Below are positions 1-5,449 of a stretch of 13,017 nucleotides of DNA, piece after piece (the stretch's first letter is position 1; the number at the start of each line of letters is the position of its first letter). Below the pieces are notes generated by a model. The model did not search any database. It was not told the origin of the DNA and saw only the letters and a list, made by a program, of their open reading frames with translations. Location of the stretch: assembly GCA_964568355.1 (NCBI GenBank), contig CAZMRK010000189.1, forward strand, positions 1-13,017, given 5' to 3'. The stretch comes from JAJPJX01 sp964568355. Lineage in GTDB: Bacteria > Acidobacteriota > Terriglobia > Bryobacterales > Bryobacteraceae. The position numbers were made by a program, and so were the translations under genes.

Positions 1-771
1 ACCTGGTACGACTCGTTGCAGACCAAGGTGGAACGCCGGTTCGGCTCTCTGAACTTGATGGGAAGCTGGGTATGGTCGAAGAGCCTCTCGCTGATGACCT
101 ACCGCCAGATCTTCAGTCAGGGCTCCAATGTCCAGACGCAGGATTCGTATAACCTATCCGATGCCAAGACATACTCGTACATGGACATTCCCCATGTGGT
201 AAACGTCCTGCTCGCCTACAATCTCCCCTTTGGTAAGGGCAAACGCTACTTCAATTCCGCGGGCCGCCTGATGGATTCCCTCGTCGGAGGCTGGGTCGTC
301 TCTACTGCCGCCCAGTATCGCAGCGGCGGGCTGATCCAGATCATCACTCCCGGTAACCCCCTGGGAAGCACGATTTTCGCCCCGGTCACGAAGGCGAATT
401 CCACCGGAAACCCCATCCGCACCAACGTCTCTACTTCCGAGCTGGATCCCAACAATCCGAACGTGCGCTGGTTTAACTCCGGCGACAACGCTCCTTTTGC
501 GGTTGCACCCGCCAACACGCTGGGCAGTGCGTCCATGTACAACAGCGAGTTTCGCAATCCCTGGTACCGCGGAGAGAACATCTCCCTGGCGAAGAATTTC
601 ACCATCTGGGAATCGATGCGGTTCCAGTATCGCGTGAACGCTTTCAATATCTTCAATCGCACCGATTTCGGCGGCATCAATGGCACCATTGGCAACTCCA
701 ATTTCGGACGGCCCACGGGCATCCAGATCGGTCCCCGGGCCATCACCATGGAGCTTCGCCTGGATTGGTAG
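1..771 (+). CDS. TonB-dependent receptor, Oar-like, C-terminal part (5' end outside window)
   Basis: Reading frame 1 is open from the first base, so the gene begins upstream; 256 residues are visible. The protein is probably an outer-membrane beta-barrel of the TonB-dependent, Oar-like type that is greatly expanded in Acidobacteriota. Family hallmarks seen are N-L-P-F-G-K-G-K-R-Y in the middle, a late F-N-I-F-N-R-T-D-F-G segment followed by N-S-N-F-G-R-P-T-G, and a C-terminus ending L-R-L-D-W. A terminal aromatic residue is the usual signal for insertion by the Bam machinery. The plug and any carboxypeptidase-regulatory-like N-terminal domain would lie outside the window. The substrate cannot be told from this part. 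A GC-rich hairpin starts 20 bases after the TAG stop. Identification is by recognition of family motifs. Confidence 0.88.
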   Translation, partial: TWYDSLQTKVERRFGSLNLMGSWVWSKSLSLMTYRQIFSQGSNVQTQDSYNLSDAKTYSYMDIPHVVNVLLAYNLPFGKGKRYFNSAGRLMDSLVGGWVVSTAAQYRSGGLIQIITPGNPLGSTIFAPVTKANSTGNPIRTNVSTSELDPNNPNVRWFNSGDNAPFAVAPANTLGSASMYNSEFRNPWYRGENISLAKNFTIWESMRFQYRVNAFNIFNRTDFGGINGTIGNSNFGRPTGIQIGPRAITMELRLDW

Positions 772-790
772 GCCGTCTTCGGATCATGCG

Positions 791-812
791 GGGCCGGGGT
801 TGCTCCCGGCCC
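791..812 (+). terminator. GC-rich hairpin after the TonB-dependent receptor gene
   Basis: GGGCCGGG (791-798) and CCCGGCCC (805-812) form a perfect 8-bp stem with a 6-base loop, 20 bases after the receptor stop codon. No T-run follows, so it is not a standard intrinsic terminator. It could protect the 3' end of the mRNA or cause pausing. Confidence 0.5.
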
Positions 813-865
813 TCCGCCGGAGATCGTAGCCGCTGGAACAACGCGCCGGCGTAGCCGTCTTTCGA

Positions 866-917
866 AGAAGCCGCCATTTCGGGGCTTCTCCAGAGATCGT
901 TTTTTTTGATCTCTGGA
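866..917. terminator. Two adjoining hairpins, the second with a poly-T loop
   Basis: AGAAGCC (866-872) pairs with GGCTTCT (883-889). Immediately after, TCCAGAGATC (889-898) pairs perfectly with GATCTCTGGA (908-917) around a 9-base loop made of one G and eight T. The two stems share base 889. The T-run is inside the loop rather than after the stem, so this is not a textbook intrinsic terminator, although the first stem followed ten bases later by T8 could act as one. The 10-bp stem would form equally on either strand. Confidence 0.45.
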
Positions 918-929
918 TCACCTACCCCC

Positions 930-959
930 TTGTGCCTCTGACCCGTGCGATGATATAGC
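930..959 (+). promoter_or_regulatory. Possible extended -10 promoter for the small membrane peptide
   Basis: TTGTGC (930-935) is followed after 18 bases by TATAGC (954-959). A TG at 951-952 stands one base before the hexamer, which is the extended -10 form. Transcription would start near 966, leaving only about ten untranslated bases before the GTG at 977. The call rests on consensus matching alone. Confidence 0.35.
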
Positions 960-976
960 TCACCCGTTAGAGCGTC

Positions 977-1069
977 GTGACCCGACTTTACGTCTTTCTC
1001 GCAGCCATCGCCTTCTGGATCATCGCCGTGGTCATTGCGGAGTTTATCGTTTTCCGGAAAAAGAAGTAA
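977..1069 (+). CDS. Possible 30-residue single-helix membrane peptide
   Basis: A GTG start at 977 opens 30 codons ending in TAA at 1067-1069. The peptide begins M-T-R-L-Y-V-F-L-A-A, continues as an unbroken run of hydrophobic residues with one W and a single late E, and ends R-K-K-K. This is the pattern of one transmembrane helix with a positively charged, probably cytoplasmic tail. An in-frame TAG at 968-970 means no longer version exists. Support is the amino-acid pattern and an extended -10 promoter just upstream; the ribosome site is weak (AGAG at 969-972). No homologue is recognised, and chance cannot be excluded for so short a frame. Confidence 0.4.
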   Translation: MTRLYVFLAAIAFWIIAVVIAEFIVFRKKK

Positions 1070-1079
1070 TCCTGCCCGC

Positions 1080-1127
1080 CAGCAAACGGAAACCACTTGC
1101 TGACGCGCGCGGACGTGGGCGTTCGCC
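1080..1127. other. Two small inverted repeats between convergent genes
   Basis: CAGCAA and TTGCTG (about 1080-1102) form a 6-bp stem with an 11-base loop. GGGCG and CGCCC (about 1116-1127) form a 5-bp stem around TT. Neither is followed by a T-run. They sit between the small peptide gene and element copy A and may help end transcription, but the evidence is slight. Confidence 0.25.
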
Positions 1128-1163
1128 CTGCAGGACTTCCTCTGCGAACTGGTGACTCAGGTC

Positions 1164-1272
1164 CTGGTGCTTTGACTGTAAAGTCCGCTCCCTGACGGTC
1201 GCGGTTCAGTGCCGGAACGGAAGCGCGCGCGTAAGCAGGCGGACGAACCGAATCTCCCGGTCGCAGCACTAG
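1164..1272. repeat. 109-bp miniature inverted-repeat-like element, copy A
   Basis: This copy aligns without gaps over all 109 bases to 11079-11187 (84 of 109 identical by hand count). The left end begins CTGGTGCTTTGACTG; the complement of the right end begins CTAGTGCTGCGACCG, giving 11 of 15 matches. A core GTTCAGTGCC is identical in both copies, and so is CGCGCGCGTA downstream of it. GTCCGC near the left and GCGGAC near the right could pair. Its right-end CTAG contains the TAG stop of the leftward PilZ gene. It is too short to encode a transposase, and no target-site duplication was found. Confidence 0.7.
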
Positions 1273-1628
1273 TGGGGTTTGGAGTCGGGAAGGGGATTGG
1301 ACTCCGGCGGCTGCTTGACGCGGAACACACAGGCATCGTGGCTCAGCGCCCGTACCGCGGTCCCCCGGCCGTTGCTGCGAATCACTCTTCCCGTGATCCG
1401 CAACTCCAGCGGGTACATCCCGTCCCGCAACAGCGGCCAGTCGAGCGACAGCTCCAGGAGGGCGCCGGTCGGGAACGTCCGGTTCACCTCCATGAAGATG
1501 CCGCGACTGCTGATGTCCAGGCTCCGCGCCTTGCCCTCGTCGACGGTGAGGTTTCTCTGGATCAGCCGGAAGCTGAGTCCCAGTTGAATCGGATACCGCG
1601 GAGCTGTGCGCCGTTCGTTGGTGCTCAA
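1269..1628 (-). CDS. PilZ domain protein (third gene of the kinase/regulator operon)
   Basis: A 119-residue protein that is essentially one PilZ domain, the classic cyclic-di-GMP receptor fold. Both signature motifs are intact: R-T-A-P-R at residues 7-11 (RxxxR) and D-I-S-S-R-G at 38-43 (DxSxxG). A Pro/Ser-rich tail of about 15 residues follows. The frame is open further upstream, but I chose the TTG at 1628 because AAGGAG stands 8 bases before it and the preceding regulator gene ends 13 bases upstream; the longer reading would run into that gene. The product is probably cytoplasmic and may alter the output of the adjacent two-component system according to cyclic-di-GMP level. No output domain is fused. 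The TAG stop lies in the terminal CTAG of the 109-bp element. Confidence 0.88.
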   Translation of the reverse strand: MSTNERRTAPRYPIQLGLSFRLIQRNLTVDEGKARSLDISSRGIFMEVNRTFPTGALLELSLDWPLLRDGMYPLELRITGRVIRSNGRGTAVRALSHDACVFRVKQPPESNPLPDSKPH

Positions 1629-1641
1629 AGCGATTGCTCCT

Positions 1642-3114
1642 TCATTGCACTCCCATGCTTCTCGACGGTGCCGCCCCGGCGGGGTAATGGATTGCCCGCT
1701 TGTCAATGGAAAATTTCTTCATCTTGTAAAGCAGCGCCTTATAGTCGATCTTCAACAGTGCCGCAGCTTGCTTGCGGTTCCAGCGCGTGGTTTCAAGCGC
1801 CGACAGAATGGCCTCGATTTCCACCTGCTGTTTGGCCATGTTCACCTGCTCCAGGATCGATGCGCCGTCCTGGGATGCCGGCGAGGGTGCGGACCGGACC
1901 GGTTGTTCTGCCGCGGTGCTTTGGGAGTGGCCGACAAGACGTGTCGTTTTACTTTGCAGCTCGTTCGCCAGGGCCAGGGAGTCGCGTAACAGCAGGAAGC
2001 GGCGTATGACGTTCTCCAGCTCGCGTACATTCCCCGGCCAGGGATACTCCTGGAGCGCGCGCGCCAGCGATCCGGTAACGGCCGGAGGCGGCTCCACTCC
2101 GTTGTGCTTCTTGATAAACAGTCGCGCCAGCGGAAGGATCTCATCCCGGCGCTCGCGAAGAGGAGGAATGACGATGTTCACTACGTTCAGCCGGTAATAG
2201 AGGTCCTCCCGGAATCTCCCCTCTGCGATGGCGTCCTGCAAATTGCAGTGCGTGGCGGCTAACACGCGGACGTTGACGCGAACCGTTTCCTTGCCGCCCA
2301 ATCGGTGGAATTCCTGGTCTTGCAGCACTTGCAAAAGCTTGGCCTGAAGACTGAAATCCATGTCGCCAATCTCATCGAGTAGCAGCGTGCCGCCGTCGGC
2401 CAGCTCGAACATGCCCGATTTCTTCTGAAAGGCGCCCGTAAAGGCTCCCCGGTCGTAGCCGAATAACTCGCTCTCCACGAGCTCGGAGGGCAGCGCCGCG
2501 CAATTGAGTTTGAAAAAGGGGTGCTGTGAGCGGGCCGATTGAGCATGCAGCCGGCGGGCGAGAACCTCTTTTCCCACGCCGGTCTCCCCCTGAATCAGCA
2601 CCGGAATGTCGGAAGTTCCGATGCGCTCCAGGAGAGTCCGGATCTCCTTCATGCGCCCGTATCCGGCCAGCAGAACCTCCTCCTGGACCGGTGCACGGGG
2701 CTCGGCCGCGGCCGTATTCGAGGAATCGTCGCGCGCCGCGAGAGCCCGCTCCACGGCATCGCAGAGCTCCTCGTGACTTACCGGCTTGCCCAGAAAATCG
2801 GTGGCGCCGTTCCGCATCGCCTCGACCACGGTGAGCGGCGAGGCGGAATTCGAAAGCATGATGACCGGCAGGTCCTGATCGAATCGCCGGATGTCGCGCA
2901 AGGCCTCCATGCCGTCTTTGTGAGGCATGGTAATGTCCAGCAGCACCGCGGAAATCTCTTCCCCGAATTGGTGCAGCGAATGGACGATCTCGTTGCCATC
3001 TTCGGCGCACTGCACCCGGAATCCGTGGCACTCCAATGCGGTGGCCAGATAACTGCGAACTTCCGAATCGTCTTCCCCTAACAGGATAGTTGGCTGGTTA
3101 CTAGCGGCTTTCAT
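1642..3114 (-). CDS. Sigma-54-dependent response regulator (NtrC family)
   Basis: 490 residues in the standard three-domain order. The receiver (about 8-125) has an acidic pair at D15/D16, phospho-acceptor D60 in L-L-D-I-T-M-P, S88 at the switch position and K110 in G-K-P. The AAA+ domain (about 150-385) has Walker A G-E-T-G-V-G-K-E at 176-183, the sigma-54 contact loop G-A-F-T-G-A at 223-228, Walker B L-L-L-D-E at 244-248 and R-F-R-E-D-L-Y-Y-R-L-N. A Fis-type helix-turn-helix lies near 440-468. All key residues are present, so it should be phosphorylated, hydrolyse ATP and open sigma-54 promoters. The start is ATG 3114, which overlaps the kinase stop as ATGA; GGAG precedes it by 4 bases. No convincing sigma-54 promoter was seen in the window, so its targets are probably elsewhere. 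Confidence 0.95.
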   Translation of the reverse strand: MKAASNQPTILLGEDDSEVRSYLATALECHGFRVQCAEDGNEIVHSLHQFGEEISAVLLDITMPHKDGMEALRDIRRFDQDLPVIMLSNSASPLTVVEAMRNGATDFLGKPVSHEELCDAVERALAARDDSSNTAAAEPRAPVQEEVLLAGYGRMKEIRTLLERIGTSDIPVLIQGETGVGKEVLARRLHAQSARSQHPFFKLNCAALPSELVESELFGYDRGAFTGAFQKKSGMFELADGGTLLLDEIGDMDFSLQAKLLQVLQDQEFHRLGGKETVRVNVRVLAATHCNLQDAIAEGRFREDLYYRLNVVNIVIPPLRERRDEILPLARLFIKKHNGVEPPPAVTGSLARALQEYPWPGNVRELENVIRRFLLLRDSLALANELQSKTTRLVGHSQSTAAEQPVRSAPSPASQDGASILEQVNMAKQQVEIEAILSALETTRWNRKQAAALLKIDYKALLYKMKKFSIDKRAIHYPAGAAPSRSMGVQ

Positions 3115-4379
3115 CTGTCTCCGTCTTGGCGTGGAAGATCGCTGCTGGTCCGGGAGGCCGCGCTGAACACAGTGCTGGCATCCTCCGGCTGCCGGAATGG
3201 CAGCACAAACGAGAAGACTGCGCCCTCGGAGCACTCCTCGGCGAAAGCCTGTCCGTCGTGCATATTGAGGATGGTTTTACAGATGGCCAGGCCGAGTCCA
3301 CCTCCGGAACGGTCCCGTGGGCCGGCGTAGGAAGTATACTCTTCGAAAATCGTCTGTAAGTGCTCGGGCGGTACTCCCGGACCCGAATCGCGCACGTCTA
3401 CCCGGTAGGAGTTGAACTTCCGTAGCGGGCGCACCCGTCGCTCTCCGGCCTCGGGCGGCGCGGGACTACGCGACGATCGCCGCTCCCAAAAATACGGGTA
3501 GCCTTCGATTTCAATGTGTCCGAACTTCGGAGTGTATTTGCAGGCATTGTCCAGCAGATTGATCAGCACCTGCTCGATCTGCTGAGGCTCGAAATAGAGC
3601 GGAAATTCCTGCGGCGCCAGTTGCACGGTGATGGATAACTGCTTCTCTTCGGTCAGCGGCGCCATCTCGTGGATGGCTTGGTCGATGCAGTCTTCAATGT
3701 TGCCATGCTGCAGATTGGGCCGGCGCTTCACCTCGTGTCCGATGCTCAGCTCGAACATCGCGTTGGACATTCGCGAGAGCCGCTTCACGCTTCGCTGCAT
3801 GCGTTGCAGGGCGTCCCGCTGCTGCTCGTTGATCGGTCCCAGCATCTCCGCCAGAATCAGCCCGCAATAGCCATTTAGGGCTGTAAGCGGCGCGCGAAAA
3901 TCGTGGACGGCACGAGCCAGAAAGTTGGTGCGGTCCTGGTCGTATTCCTGCAGGCGTAAATTGGCTTGCAGCAGCGCCTGTAGGATGGCGCTGCGATCGT
4001 CCAGAATGGCATCGAGCGGCAATTCGTGCGGTGCCCGGCTGCGCGCCTCGATGGCGCCCAGAGCATCGCCGAGAAACGCTCGCAGCGTGGACCGCGTCAC
4101 GGGTTTGAGCAGAAGCCCCAGGCCCATCGAGGGTACCCGCTGGAGCAGGGCATCGACATCCCGGCGCTGAGTCAGAAACAGGTTTCGCGGCGGATCCAGG
4201 GCCAGCACTTCCGGCGGGAGAACTACATCGGGTTGAAAGTCCCACAAGTAGAGATCGGCATCTCCTCGCCAACCCGGGGACTCCACCACCAGTTCCCACG
4301 AGCCTCCGCGCAGGCCTTCCACTACCTGGCGGCAATCTCGCTGCAACTCGGCGTCGCGGGAAATGAGTTGAACCTTCAT
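3111..4379 (-). CDS. Soluble hybrid-like histidine kinase with receiver-like N-terminus
   Basis: 422 residues with no signal peptide or membrane segment, so probably cytoplasmic. Residues 1-100 resemble a receiver: D47 in Y-L-W-D-F, T70 in F-L-T-Q and K92 in L-L-K-P-V stand at the expected spacings, but the usual acidic pair is reduced to one D9. HisKA follows with H159 in V-H-D-F-R-A-P-L. The HATPase domain has N278 in L-L-D-N-A-C-K-Y, the G1 box D331-S-G-P-G and the G2 box G359-G-G-L-G. An Arg/Pro-rich insert of about 30 residues (294-322) lies between the N and G1 boxes. No PAS, GAF or HAMP domain is present. It probably phosphorylates the regulator whose ATG overlaps its TGA. The ATG at 4379 has a weak ribosome site, but the N-terminus fits a domain start and a good promoter lies upstream. 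Confidence 0.92.
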   Translation of the reverse strand: MKVQLISRDAELQRDCRQVVEGLRGGSWELVVESPGWRGDADLYLWDFQPDVVLPPEVLALDPPRNLFLTQRRDVDALLQRVPSMGLGLLLKPVTRSTLRAFLGDALGAIEARSRAPHELPLDAILDDRSAILQALLQANLRLQEYDQDRTNFLARAVHDFRAPLTALNGYCGLILAEMLGPINEQQRDALQRMQRSVKRLSRMSNAMFELSIGHEVKRRPNLQHGNIEDCIDQAIHEMAPLTEEKQLSITVQLAPQEFPLYFEPQQIEQVLINLLDNACKYTPKFGHIEIEGYPYFWERRSSRSPAPPEAGERRVRPLRKFNSYRVDVRDSGPGVPPEHLQTIFEEYTSYAGPRDRSGGGLGLAICKTILNMHDGQAFAEECSEGAVFSFVLPFRQPEDASTVFSAASRTSSDLPRQDGDR

Positions 4380-4426
4380 GAATCTTAACCGGCTATGAAA
4401 ACTTAGAACAACTATTAGAATATGTG

Positions 4427-4466
4427 TGACTTCATTCGCATCATATCGCCTGTCGGAGTGAAGTCA
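4427..4466. promoter_or_regulatory. Inverted repeat flanking the operon promoter, possible operator
   Basis: TGACTTCA (4427-4434) and its exact reverse complement TGAAGTCA (4459-4466) are 32 bp apart centre to centre, about three helical turns. One half overlaps the -35 box and the other lies at the predicted transcription start. This geometry suits a dimeric or looping regulator. The protein that binds is unknown. Confidence 0.45.
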
Positions 4467-4467
4467 A
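4440..4467 (-). promoter_or_regulatory. Sigma-70-type promoter for the kinase/regulator/PilZ operon
   Basis: Read on the minus strand, TTGACT (4467-4462) is followed after 16 bases by TATGAT (4445-4440). Each hexamer matches consensus at five of six positions. Transcription would start near 4433, giving an untranslated leader of about 53 bases before the kinase ATG. This is the best promoter match in the window. Confidence 0.65.
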
Positions 4468-4478
4468 GGGCCACCGGA

Positions 4479-4523
4479 AAGTACCAAAGTACTCGCGAAA
4501 TGTGGCACTAAGTCCTGGTACTT
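4479..4523. promoter_or_regulatory. Second inverted-repeat pair upstream of the operon promoter
   Basis: AAGTACCA (4479-4486) is matched by its exact complement TGGTACTT (4516-4523). An extra AAGTAC lies at 4487-4492, directly after the first half. The sites are upstream of the kinase promoter, where an activator or enhancer-binding protein would sit, and could be shared with the divergent PilZ gene. Confidence 0.35.
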
Positions 4524-4542
4524 ATCGGCCCTCCGGATAAGT
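4520..4542. other. Small hairpin in the divergent control region
   Basis: ACTTATC (4520-4526) pairs with GATAAGT (4536-4542), with GG/CC pairing possible inside the loop. It overlaps the right half of the AAGTACCA/TGGTACTT pair. It could be a further protein-binding palindrome rather than an RNA structure. Confidence 0.3.
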
Positions 4543-4625
4543 GCTTCCTCCTTCTGCGAGTGGACTTGAACGTGCACACCCATACTCGAACCTCTATTCT
4601 TGGCGTAATTTTTACCGGCTCGCTC

Positions 4626-4634
4626 TGGTAGAAT
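4626..4634 (+). promoter_or_regulatory. Extended -10 element for the second PilZ gene
   Basis: TGGTAGAAT is TG, one base, then TAGAAT (five of six matches to consensus). No good -35 box stands at the usual distance, which extended -10 promoters tolerate. Transcription would begin near 4641, about 56 bases before the ATG. Confidence 0.4.
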
Positions 4635-4696
4635 CCGCACTCGCATAGAGGCAATTCAGTGGGCCGCGGCGGTGTCGGGCGGCCTAGGGTTTTTTC

Positions 4697-5092
4697 ATGG
4701 TGACAGCCACTGCAACACGAACGAACACGATGAGTCCTCAGGTGCAGGAACGGAGAAAGCGCGAACGGGTAGGGCTGCGATGTCCGGTACTGGCGTTCCG
4801 CGGCGTCGAAGAGGTTCCTCTCTCCGGCCATACAGTCAACCTCAGCAGCGAAGGGATCTACTGGTTGGCCGATCAGCCGCTGCATCCCGGGGAGCGCCTG
4901 CATTGCTCCATCCGGATGACGCCACATGGTTTCCGCTGCGGCGCTGTCAGCTTATGTCTGCGGTGTGAGGTCGAAATTGTCCGTGTGGATCCTGCCAAGC
5001 ACGGCTTTGGCGTGGCCTGCCGCATCGAAGAATACGTGCTGACTACCGAGCAGCAGAGCCCTCCCGGGCCATTGTCCGCGGCCCAGAAGTAA
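4697..5092 (+). CDS. PilZ domain protein (divergent from kinase operon)
   Basis: 131 residues containing one PilZ domain. The cyclic-di-GMP-binding motifs are present as R-K-R-E-R at residues 20-24 (RxxxR) and N-L-S-S-E-G at 48-53 (NxSxxG, an accepted variant). A run of beta-strand-like segments follows to about residue 115, then a Pro/Gln/Ser-rich tail. The ATG at 4697 has only a modest AGGG 8 bases upstream; a second in-frame ATG at 4730 (residue 12) would also give an intact domain, and the first 11 residues are low-complexity. The protein is probably cytoplasmic and a cyclic-di-GMP effector or adaptor. It differs clearly from the PilZ protein at 1269-1628, so it is not a recent duplicate. 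A short stem with T6 follows the stop. Confidence 0.85.
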   Translation: MVTATATRTNTMSPQVQERRKRERVGLRCPVLAFRGVEEVPLSGHTVNLSSEGIYWLADQPLHPGERLHCSIRMTPHGFRCGAVSLCLRCEVEIVRVDPAKHGFGVACRIEEYVLTTEQQSPPGPLSAAQK

Positions 5093-5126
5093 AGATCCGG
5101 CGAAATCGTTTGCCGGGCTCGGCGCA

Positions 5127-5146
5127 CCCGATCGACGGGATTTTTT
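5127..5146 (+). terminator. Probable weak intrinsic terminator after the second PilZ gene
   Basis: CCCG (5127-5130) pairs with CGGG (5136-5139) around a 5-base loop, followed by one A and six T (5141-5146). It begins 34 bases after the PilZ stop. The stem is short but all GC. Confidence 0.45.
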
Positions 5147-5211
5147 CCCGGGGTTTGGGAGTTTGTGTGAGCTGCCCGGTTCTTGCGGCCGGGAAAGAAC
5201 TTGCGTCCGTC

Positions 5212-5250
5212 GAGCGGCCTCGCGCGAAGGCTTCTCGCTCGGAAAGAGCG
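5212..5250 (+). other. Mutually exclusive hairpins in the leader
   Basis: GAGCG (5212-5216) can pair with CGCTC (5236-5240), with GCCT (5217-5220) and AGGC (5228-5231) pairing inside. The same CGCTC can instead pair with GAGCG (5246-5250) across a 5-base loop. Only one of the two can form at a time. Confidence 0.35.
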
Positions 5251-5406
5251 CTGTGCGGGAGAGACAGCAAATTGCGTAGGAAGTGCACACTGCGTGTCGA
5301 AAGTTCTCGAATGTGACCGCAGCGGCGTTCCCATTCGATCATATTCCGTCACTTGAGTCCTGGGTCCAGGGCACTTTGCTGCCACCTCGACGGGCTACCC
5401 CGCTAC

Positions 5407-5428
5407 GCCGTTTGGCTTTCCAAATGGC
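5407..5428 (+). other. Strong leader hairpin
   Basis: GCCGTTTGG (5407-5415) pairs with CCAAATGGC (5420-5428) over nine pairs, one of them G-U in RNA, around a CTTT loop. It is about 110 bases before the glycosyltransferase start and has no T-run after it, so it is not an obvious terminator. Confidence 0.45.
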
Positions 5429-5449
5429 CGTTCGTTTGCACATCTCACG

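Larger units (their letters stand above)
4380..4696. promoter_or_regulatory. 317-bp divergent control region between kinase operon and second PilZ gene
   Basis: This stretch holds no convincing gene. It contains a minus-strand sigma-70 promoter (4440-4467), the inverted pair TGACTTCA/TGAAGTCA around it (4427-4466), a second pair AAGTACCA/TGGTACTT (4479-4523), a hairpin (4520-4542) and a plus-strand extended -10 (4626-4634). AT content is raised next to the kinase start. Confidence 0.75.

Noticed and set aside
1164..1272. Target-site duplication flanking the 109-bp elements
   Set aside because: Bases outside both ends of each copy were compared and no direct repeat was seen beyond the CTAG that belongs to the inverted ends. 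Transposition is therefore not demonstrated.
1209..2009. Plus-strand frame starting in copy A, and its counterpart at 11124-11981 starting in copy B, sharing R-A-R-K-Q-A-D
   Set aside because: Both frames are antisense to real genes (PilZ/regulator and SBBP) over most of their length. The shared peptide follows from the DNA identity of the repeat, with no sign of separate protein conservation.
3115..3234. Forty-codon N-terminal extension of the response regulator
   Set aside because: It is antisense-free but lies inside the kinase coding region in another frame. The receiver domain begins right after ATG 3114, which has the ATGA coupling to the kinase stop.
4503..4520. TGGCAC at 4503 as a sigma-54 promoter for the NtrC-type regulator
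   Set aside because: The -12 part reads CCTGG where TTGC is needed. The nearby TTGGCG at about 4604 also lacks a -12 GC.
4464..4646. Minus-strand 60-codon frame between the kinase and the second PilZ gene, with a possible internal ATG preceded by AGAGG
   Set aside because: It ends inside the -35 box of the operon promoter and covers both parts of the AAGTACCA/TGGTACTT pair. The sequence looks regulatory and the peptide has no recognisable features.
5357..5430. Possible divergent cyclic-di-GMP (GEMM) riboswitch upstream of the glycosyltransferase fusion
   Set aside because: Context is attractive and there is a CGGG-CTAC stretch, but the conserved GACGCAAAGC-like block and the tetraloop-receptor pairing were not found. 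A covariance search with the Rfam cyclic-di-GMP-I model would settle it; a significant hit would reverse this.
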